Assembly (NCBI GenBank): GCA_015680685.1
Contig: MNCI01004881.1
Coordinates: 690,733-754,732, forward strand
Reading direction: 5' to 3'
DNA from: Gnetum montanum
Lineage: Eukaryota > Streptophyta > Gnetopsida > Gnetales > Gnetaceae
Length of the DNA: 64,000 nucleotides
The translations under genes were made by a program, and so were the position numbers. The notes under the pieces were generated by a model. That model saw only the letters and a program-made list of their open reading frames with translations, was not told where the DNA came from and did no database searches. Positions 56,851 to 64,000 of the stretch are shown here, in pieces. The first letter of the stretch is position 1. Every line of letters begins with the position of its first letter.

Positions 56851-57235
56851 GTTATTGCTTTCCACCTTTCTATTTGACTACTTTCGTATATGTTTGTTGT
56901 AATTGCCTGAAGTATGTTGCTTTTGCAAATGACATTAACTTGACTGTGGAAAAGGAAATGTCTCTACTTTTTGAGTGCAAAGACTAAGATGAGAAAGTTT
57001 CTCTTCACATCATTATATTTCACCTCATGGGATACTAGTGCATGGCTTAAGTAGTAAACAAGAACCTTTGACCCATCGTCTTACTTTTGGCAAAGCAAAG
57101 AAGCAATGAACGTGTCTAAGGTTGCAAGGTAAATGTAGAACAGTTTATCTCCTTATGGAGGGTAGACTATCAAAAGTTGAGCCAACTCCTTTTTTAGGTT
57201 GTCAAATGCCTCTTGGCATTAAGCTGTCCACTCAA
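56851..57235 (-). pseudogene. pol: Standard RNase H of element G
   Basis: 'AFDNLKKELAQLLIVYPP', 'FYIYLATLDTFIASLLCQK', 'YYLSHALVSHEVKYNDVKRN' and 'ILVFALKK' follow RT without a gap. In the gypsy RNase H order, the usual Glu of the 'EKxxLAL' block is replaced (VKRNFLIL). Confidence 0.72.
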
Positions 57236-58170
57236 AGTGGATTCCCTTTTTGAGCAAGTATTGCATTGACTGTAGCTTGTTAGTCAACCTTATGATAAAC
57301 CTACATATGAATTGTAATCTGCCTTGTAACCTGTGTAACTCCTTAAGGTTTGCTAATGGCACTAAGTTGGTGATAGCCTTAACCTTGTTGGGGTTTACAC
57401 GTATTCCTGCTTCTAACACCACAAACCCTAACATGCCACCAGTTTTGATGCCAAAGAAACAATTTTTGGGATTGAGCCTAAGGTCATGTCTAAGGCAACA
57501 TTTGAGGACACGGTCCAAGTCATCTGCATGGTCATGAGCTATTTTGGACTTAACTACTATGTTTTCAATGTAGTCATTGAGAAAGTCTAATAGATAATTG
57601 CTAAAGATGTACATCATCGCATGTTGATATGTTGCTCTTGCGTTCTTTAATCTAAAGGGCATCATTTTATAAAAAAATGTACCCTAGGAGGTCATGAAAG
57701 TAGTGCTAAGTTAGTGCTTTGGGTTGATTCAGATTTGGTTATACCCTGAGAACTCATCCATAAAGGACAAGAAGACATGACTAGCCATAGTATCGATGAG
57801 TTGGTCAATACTAGGCAATGGGAAATCTTCTTTAATGGTTGCCTTATTTTGATCCCAGAAGTCTATGCAAATGTGTATACTTCCATTTTTTTTGGGGATA
57901 ACTACAATGTTCGAGACCTAGTTAGTGTGGTCAACTATCCAAATGAAGCTAGCTTTGTAAAGCTTAGTGATCTCATCACAGAAGACCAACGCCGCCTTAG
58001 GCTTGACTTTACAAGCTTTTTGCTTGATTGGTTTTACACGAGGATTAAGAATAATGTTGTGTTATATTATACAAGGGTTTAAGCTTGGCATGTCCTTGCA
58101 GGACCATGTGAATGCCTTGATTTTATCGCTAAGGACTTTAGAGATGCTTTGTTGGATTTGAGGCTCTAAC
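57219..58170 (-). pseudogene. pol: Reverse transcriptase of element G (YVDD lost)
   Basis: 58130-57700 (minus, through stops): 'KPIKQKACKVKPKAALVF', 'ICIDFWDQNKATIKEDFPLP' and 'FMDEFSGYNQI' with the first Asp. 57665-57219 is open for 148 codons: 'MMPFRLKNARATYQHAM', 'LGFVVLEAGIRVNPNKVKAI' and 'LHRLQGRLQFICRFI'. The active-site box, usually Y-V-D-D, reads Y-I-E-N, so both Asp are lost. Confidence 0.88.
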
Positions 58171-58183
58171 AAGGAACTAAGTT

Positions 58184-58492
58184 TTAATATTTTTTCCTAC
58201 CTTTACATGCTATTACAGGGACTTCTATGAGGGGATCCTCAGTTACATTGCTTGCTTCTAAGTCTAGAGCTCTAACTAGATGTTCCAACCAGTCTAGCAA
58301 TGTCTTCAAGGATGTTACATTTGTATCATAGGTAAGTGGTTTGAAGTCCAAGAGTTTTATGTTTATGCATCTTGTGGATTCACGATAAGGTCCAGTCAAG
58401 AATAAGGACAAATAAAGACTCTCATATGCATTAATTTTTTCAATCTTGTTCAAGAGATCTTGCAAAAAAACTAGGAAAATGTCAAGCGACAC
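58184..58492 (-). pseudogene. pol: Protease-RT linker of element G (probable)
   Basis: 102 open codons upstream of RT in the same orientation, acidic near the end ('LDLEASNVTEDPLIEVPV'). Position and orientation fit the linker of a Tat polyprotein. No domain recognised. gag and protease are not found to the right. Confidence 0.45.
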
Positions 58493-58808
58493 CTATCTTA
58501 ACTATGTAGTATGTAAAGTAATTTTTTGTGACCTTAATTAAGCATAAAATTGCTAGTTTAAGGTCATAGCAGATCATAGATTATGCATAGGACATAGGTT
58601 TAAGCAAAGATTTGAAGGTTTGAATGGTGGGGTTGAGTTGAATGTTTATTGGGCAATCAGAAAAGATGCAAAAAATGTTTTAAGTGTAGGAAGCTGGAAA
58701 AGTTGCAAAATTTTTCTAGCTTTGGGTACTACACTCATCCCACATTATGTGCAAAACACGAAATGTGGGGAATCCTAAGAGGGTGACATGTCCTTTAATC
58801 CTAAAAGG

Positions 58809-58815
58809 TATAAAT
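58809..58815 (+). promoter_or_regulatory. TATA box of gene H
   Basis: GGTATAAATGGAGG, 114 bases before the candidate start codon at 58923 and followed by sequence free of obvious repeats. Confidence 0.45.
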
Positions 58816-58922
58816 GGAGGTTTTACCATGGTAAACTTATCATTTTCAACGTCAGAGCCAACGATCATTCGAGAGTAGTGAAGTCAAGGTAAAGCATAGC
58901 AGCAACAAAGGGAAGTTATAGC

Positions 58923-59074
58923 ATGATGAAGGGGAAGCTAGAGTGTAGAAACCAAAGATTGCTTCGAAGCGAATGTAAACACCCTGACCTCACCAACATT
59001 GATGAAGGTGATCATACCTTGAGGTGCCTCCCTAGTGCACACATTGAAGATCACCAGGAGACATTATTGGCTAG
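58923..59074 (+). CDS. Candidate exon 1 of gene H
   Basis: Two ATGs (58923, 58926) open 50 codons without a stop, then G|GTAACT donor at 59075. The remaining two bases (AG) join in phase to exon 2. Hydrophilic, rich in His/Asp ('HPDLTNIDEGDH'). Start choice: first ATG after the TATA box in the open frame. Confidence 0.4.
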
Positions 59075-60193
59075 GTAACTTATCATGCTCTACCCTTGTG
59101 ATTCTGTTCTTTTCTTGCTTTCCCATGCATTTTGGGTATTTGGGCTTTGAGGAAGGCTTACTGTGGGTAGGGACTATTGCCACTATTGCGGCCAGAGTGG
59201 TCATGGCTAGGGAAAGGAGTGCACGTGCTACATTTTTTTATTTTCTACCCTTTTTCTTTATTTTTGGTGTCGAGGGTCTTAAGTGTCCTACATTGTAGCA
59301 TGGGAAAAGGGTTTTCAACATCCCACATTGCAAAGTGAAGGTTTCCTAGTGTCACATGATTTCTTGGCATACCACACCATGTTGTTAAACAAGGGTTTTT
59401 GCACATCCCACGATGTAGGGTGGAATAAGGGTTTTCTGTGGTGTCCTACACTCTAGCATAAAATAGGGCTTTATGGGTGTTCCATGTTATGGCATGGAAT
59501 AGGATTTTTGCAGTGTCTTACAAGAATAATGTATCATAAATATTTGAGAATTTTGCATCATGGTGTAGAATAAGGATTTTCTACATATCTCGCACCTCGG
59601 GACAAAACAAGGGTTTTAACATCCTACGCTGTAGTGTGAAACAAAGTTTTCCTATGTGTTGTGTGCTACAGTGAAGAACAAGACTTGGCCAAGGTGGTGT
59701 TGGGTCATGTTCATCATGATATGGTGTCCCTAAGAGTGTGATAAGAAGTTAGAAAAAATTTTGAAATTGCTACACTCAACACTTAGAAAATTTTTGAAAC
59801 TTTGTAGTTGTTACACTCTACAAGTAGCATAACTAACACTTAGAAAAACTTGAAAAATTTCTATCAAATGTTATGCTCTGCGGGGAGCGTCACCAACACT
59901 TAGAAAAATTTTAAGTGTGAAAACATCATGCTCTATAGAGAGTGTGACTAATAGAAATTTTTTTGATTTTTTTCTTTAAAATTGTAATGTTTGGAAAAAA
60001 TGTAAGTGTTAGTGTTGTGCCCCGTTGGGAACTAGGGATGTTAGATGGGGATGCCAACGTTGCTTTTCCATGGAGCCTAGTAGAAAGTTAATTTTGTTGA
60101 ATAGAATTAATTTTCAATTTTTATTTTATGAATTTTTTTATTATTCTTTTTTAATGATAATTTTTTCATTTTACTGCTATTGTGGCATTGCAG
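59075..60193 (+). other. Candidate intron 1 of gene H with two minisatellite arrays
   Basis: Bounded by GTAACT and GGCATTGCAG. 59260-59690 is a diverged array of ~55-65-bp units of 'catcccacattgtagcatgg' and 'aaggtttt' type. 59750-59960 is a second array around 'caacacttagaaaaattt' and 'ttatgctctgcggggagcg'. The second matches units at 52900-53170. Confidence 0.5.
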
Positions 60194-60530
60194 GATTTTG
60201 CTGAAATCCGTTCTCATCGTGGTCGAACTAGTGGGGATTTTATGTTGCATGAGTGATCTTGTGCCAAATGTTCCCACACCACATGCACATGTGGGACACT
60301 AGGCACTTTGATTCCAATCATGTGCATAGGAATTCATAGAATTATTGCTTCACCACTTTAGTGTGATAATGTGGTCACACTTATCAACCAAAGCAGTAGG
60401 TATCATAGTTGAGACATTATTGTCTGGGGCAAACCGAGACATTCTAAAATTTATGTTTGATGAATTTGCTAAAGACAAAGGGGCAGGGAGCTCAAGCCAG
60501 TGCCAAAAAGGCCTTAGACTCTTGTCTTAG
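60194..60530 (+). pseudogene. Exon 2 of gene H: HAD/FCP1 (NIF-type) phosphatase-like fragment
   Basis: In phase with exon 1. After three stops near 60300-60330 the frame reads 'EFIELLLHHFSVIMWSHLST' then 'KAVGIIVETLLSGANRDILK', which fits the core of NLI-interacting-factor/FCP1-like HAD proteins (REFxExxxxHFxVxxWSSxxxxxV). Upstream 'LIVVELVGILCC' sits where the DxDGxL nucleophile motif should be, with the Asp replaced. If correct, it dephosphorylated protein or small phosphorylated substrates; here it is inactive. Confidence 0.5.
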
Positions 60531-63500
60531 ATCTTGGGAATGCCTGAGTTCCAATGCTACAATAAATACAACACTATATTTCTTGCCCAACGTGTGCACA
60601 CCATCTTCCGGAACTCACTTGGGATGGTTTATTGTGCTAGATGGTGAGCCCTGTTGTGATTTCTTACACTACCTATTATTTCATGACTTAAGGTGCTAAC
60701 TTCATTTTTCTTATTGCCAAGTTTTTCATTGATGCAAACAACCTCCATGATGAAGAAGGGATACTAAACTTGATCCAAATTTCCTTACAGGAATTCTCAT
60801 CTGCTGAGAATATGCATGCTGGAGTAATTGGGCAAGTCAGGGTAGATTTAGCAAAATACCCTAGCAAGTATTCCAAATCTTATGAGAGGTATCAAAATCT
60901 TGGCTAGTTAGACGTAGAGTGGGCAACCTGGATATTGAGTGTAGAGGAGGTTTTGGTCTCACTATCTCCATTCTGAACACTATTTGTGCTACTTAAGTCA
61001 TATCACCTATTTACTTTCATGCACTTTGAATTTTATACTTTTGTTATGTTTCTAATTCTATTTTTGCTTATTGTAGCTATAGCTAAGTCTAGAGAGGTTA
61101 CAATGGTTGCTTCAGGGTGCACTAAGGCCACTTTCCTCTTTAAGTACAATGAAGTTAACAGCTTGCAATGCTAGTTGTGCTATGAGACCCCAGCAGGGGT
61201 AGCCTAGAATCTTCAACGAGTTGGGCTCATGGACATTTTCTTAGCCATAAACCCAAACATCCCAATGGCTGAGATGATTGCCATAGTTGACTCCACTAAA
61301 AGTGCCAACTGCTTCTGCATGCGAGTTCATAACATGCGAGTGGTCTTTAAGATCATGGATGACCTCTTTTTAGATCTCTTTGGCATCCCTTCTGAAGGTC
61401 TAGTGGTAGCAGAGAAGACTGATAAGAACCTAGACCATAGAGGAGGCATTGAAGAGTGGCTAGGCACTAAAAAGGGCTGCAAGGGTATGCCCATGAAGAT
61501 GGTGGAATTACCTATGACCTAACACCTCTATCCCATCTTTTGGGCTCATGCATTTCCTAAGCTACTTTTCCAAGTAAAGGTCCTTGGGGTGGAGCAAGCT
61601 TGGGTCATGAGAGATGTGATAGAGGAAGGGATGTAGTATAATTAGGCTAACTACCTTGTTAATAGCCTATAGGCTGAAATCATCAAGCTATGCGACAACC
61701 TACACTCATGATCACACATGCATTTTGCCTTCTTCGTAGCATGCCTACAAAGGTTTGCAGAACTCTTGGTGGTTTGAGAGAATGGGAAATGGATGGTGCA
61801 AGATTGCACTCATATCTCTAAGCTGTGGATCTACCACTTATTCCACACGATGTGGTCACAAAGACCTCCCAGAGGCCATCGACAAGTCATTCTCAGTGAT
61901 GATCAAAGGCCATGTGGGGCAATCCTAATGCACACATGATAGTGCTAGGGAGGCTCCACCAACGAACATTAACAATGCAGTGAGAGGGGCACGACTCATC
62001 ACTGAGATGATGAGGTTGGCAAAAATGCAAATCAAGAAGCCTTACCTCGTGGAGGAGCCCGCACATAAAGTAGAGAAGAGGGGCAAGAAACTGCAATTCA
62101 AGCTTTACAACTTGCGATCATAACTAGCCAATAAGTATGTATTACTTAGTGTCATGCTATTTTTGAATTTATTATTGAACGTTCTAATTTGAGTTTTTGC
62201 AATGCAAGTAAAAGGGCCCCTGTAGTGGAAGAGGAGCCCTTGGAATGTCCCTCAACTCAAGGGACACATGATAGATGAGGATGATCAAGAAGCCACCAAA
62301 GTGTTGAGGCAACTTGAAGAAGAGGGGTTGTAGTTTGAGGATGGTGAGTTTGATCATTTGTTTGATGACATGCAGATGGATGATCCCCCTGCTCTCATCA
62401 TTAAGGGCTTGTTGGGTAGGAACTTTGCACTGCCATCTTCATTGTGTTTCTCCCTCTTTTCTCTCTCTCTTTTAATGTATATTATCTTTTTTATTCATAT
62501 TTTTATTTTTATTTTATCTTTTGTTTTGATGATCATAAAATTCTTTATGTTATAATGATCGATGCTTCTGCTAAATGTACAGAATCAACATCCACTTTCT
62601 GTACACAACCATGGGTAGAAACTCTAGATAAGTTCACCTTTATGCAAGGTGTGGTGGATGATACGATAGACCGCCTCAAACAGATAGACCCTAAGATAGG
62701 TATGTTTATTTTATTGTCATCATCTCCTCCTCCTTTTTTGTGTTTAGTCTTTTTGTTTTATTTTTTTGGTTGATTTTCTTGTTTATCTTATAACTAATGT
62801 TTCGCCACTTCATCCAAGTCGATGCTATACTTGAGTTCCCTCCCAAGGTGGAGCATGTGCCTTGTCATGTATATGATGAGGCAAGCAAGTGCACACTACA
62901 CCCTACACAAGCTTTGCAGGAGTGTAGGCATGTAAATGAGGAGCTATGGAAGCAAGTGCAAGAGTTTTGAGAATAAAAGGCAAACTAGGCAACTAGATTG
63001 AAAGATTTATAATTGTGTTACAATTTCCTAGTAGTACGTGACAAGTCAGACAATAGCTAGTGCATGAATGTGATTGATTACACCAGGTACTAGTCAATTG
63101 TTCAGGGTAAAAATGAGGCTACCCTTGAGGTCATTGAAAAATGGTTGCAGATGGACCTCTTGGTTAGGAAGAACCAAGATTTGAAGGATTATAGTGCAAA
63201 AGTATATGAATGGGGAAACCTCAAAAGAACCACAAAAATCACTACAAGTTGGAGCATGAAGCCTACCGCAAAAAATATAGGGATGACTCTATGGAGCATT
63301 GATGTTAAGAGGTATTCCTTGATGTAATAAGCACAAAGCATGCCTACAAACTATTTGCAAGCCATGTAGTGGTTATTGAGTCCCTAAAGAGAGAGATCAC
63401 TGTTTCTTTTAGAGAGGTAACTTCTACAACATTTTTGCTAGGGTTGCCCACATGGATAGCCATGGAGAAAGAGAAAACCTTGCAGGCATTACTTTGGGCA

Positions 63501-63696
63501 AGGAGGACTAGACACGCATGTTGGAGGATGAAATCCTCCAATGCTTAGAGGCCAGCTTTGATAGGATGCCCCCAGACATGGATGTGGGCCCATCTCAGGT
63601 TAGTTTAACTTACTTTATTATTATCTATTTTATTATAATTTTGCCTGTTATCTCATTTATTGACTAGTTTATTATTTCATTTTTTGTTTGATGCAG

Positions 63697-63759
63697 GCTC
63701 CAGATGAGGGTGTAGGACCCAGTGGAGCAGCGGACGAAGACAAAGGGGAAGAGCCCTAG
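63697..63759 (+). CDS. Last exon of gene H
   Basis: TTTGATGCAG acceptor, then 20 codons and TAG (APDEGVGPSGAADEDKGEEP). The preceding exon ends 'DRMPPDMDVGPSQ' before GTTAGT (63599). The intron (98 bp) has clean T-rich structure. An AT-rich 3' UTR with AATGAA near 63880 follows. Confidence 0.5.
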   Translation, partial: APDEGVGPSGAADEDKGEEP

Positions 63760-64000
63760 CTTCCCATTACACAATGCAAACCAAAATTCTTAATATGTAG
63801 CTCTACTATTAGACAAGTTTGTGTATTTTTGTATATTTCATGTTGTTGATGTAATTTTGGACTATGTATTTTATTGATGATTTAATGAAAGATACGATAG
63901 TTATTTGCTCCTCATTTTGTCATTTCAACTTTATGATTCAGTTCATCTTGTTATGATTTTAACTTATGACTCAATTGATGTAATTAGGCTCCTTGTGGAC
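63760..64000 (+). other. 3' flank of gene H
   Basis: AT-rich, with 'tgtatttttgtatatttc' and 'ttaatgaaagat' that could serve as polyadenylation signals. No gene seen. Confidence 0.35.

Larger units (their letters stand above)
58923..63759 (+). pseudogene. Gene H: decayed multi-exon gene, HAD/FCP1-like fragment plus coiled coil
   Basis: A chain of exon-like segments in one orientation with GT...AG gaps. Exon 1 is 58923-59074; exon 2 starts at 60194 and encodes a phosphatase-like fragment. Later segments at ~60690-60900, 61077-61710 (97 open codons at 61229-61522), 62205-62414 (acidic), 62580-62700, 62818-63598 (Lys/Glu/Leu-rich, coiled-coil-like) and 63697-63759 carry interruptions. The segment 'HNMRVVFKIMDDLFLDLFGI' resembles the head domain of plant mobile-domain and transposon-type proteins only loosely. 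Stops in several exons show it is dead in this form. It could be one gene, a chimera, or a captured gene inside an unrecognised mobile element. Confidence 0.5.

Noticed and set aside
57777-58082. 101-codon plus-strand ORF
   Set aside because: Antisense to the RT of element G, whose motifs (FMDEFSGYNQI and others) read on the minus strand.

Overview
This window is plant nuclear DNA dominated by decayed, nested LTR retrotransposons, with almost no intact coding sequence. The low gene density, AT-rich background, methylation-type decay (stop codons mostly explained by C-to-T or G-to-A change) and layered insertions suggest a large plant genome; a gymnosperm is my best guess, but the sequence alone does not prove it.

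Most of the window belongs to one Ty3/gypsy family of the Athila type, present in five copies. Evidence for the lineage is the tRNA-Asp-type primer binding site (TGGCGCCGTTGCCAGGGA in the best copy), the order gag-PR-RT-RNase H-integrase, the 'LKSLPAHLEYAF' and 'KWVSPLIIV' RT signatures, LTRs bounded by TGATGA...TCATCA, and a long 3' region. Copy A (+, 1-12517) is the longest and has a decayed ~950-codon ORF downstream of pol. Copy B (+, 18294-26382) sits inside the 3' LTR of copy C (-, 18145-18293 plus 26383-~34800). Copy E (-, 37860-~44248) sits in a different Ty3/gypsy remnant F (+, ~36060-37859). Copy D (+, 44328-51414) is the cleanest: two LTRs, PBS, and a perfect 5-bp target duplication gtcat. 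Each of B, C, D and E has lost a different part of pol. Copy A abuts a LINE ORF2 remnant (-, 12518-~13690), so A probably inserted into that LINE.

The stretch 13.7-18.1 kb between the LINE and copy C holds tandem repeats (69 bp x3; a 214-bp direct duplication that looks perfect), a stray LTR end, a GC/CpG-richer patch near 15.6-16.3 kb with a weak two-exon candidate, and otherwise nothing I can name.

From 51.4 kb to the end the repeats differ. A Tat-lineage pol remnant G (-, ~55052-58492) shows RT, RNase H, a second 'archaeal-type' RNase H and integrase, and is flanked by diverged minisatellites. The last 5 kb (58.8-63.76 kb, +) is a decayed multi-exon gene H with a TATA box, a candidate first exon, a HAD/FCP1-like phosphatase fragment, several GT...AG introns and a clean final exon.

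No complete, functional gene or defence-type system is visible. The most interesting signals are the downstream ORF of copy A with a splice-acceptor-ATG arrangement shared by sister copies, the snap-back hairpin that replaces the integrase core of copy C, repeated loss of the integrase catalytic glutamate, modular U3 palindrome and repeat arrays, and gene H.
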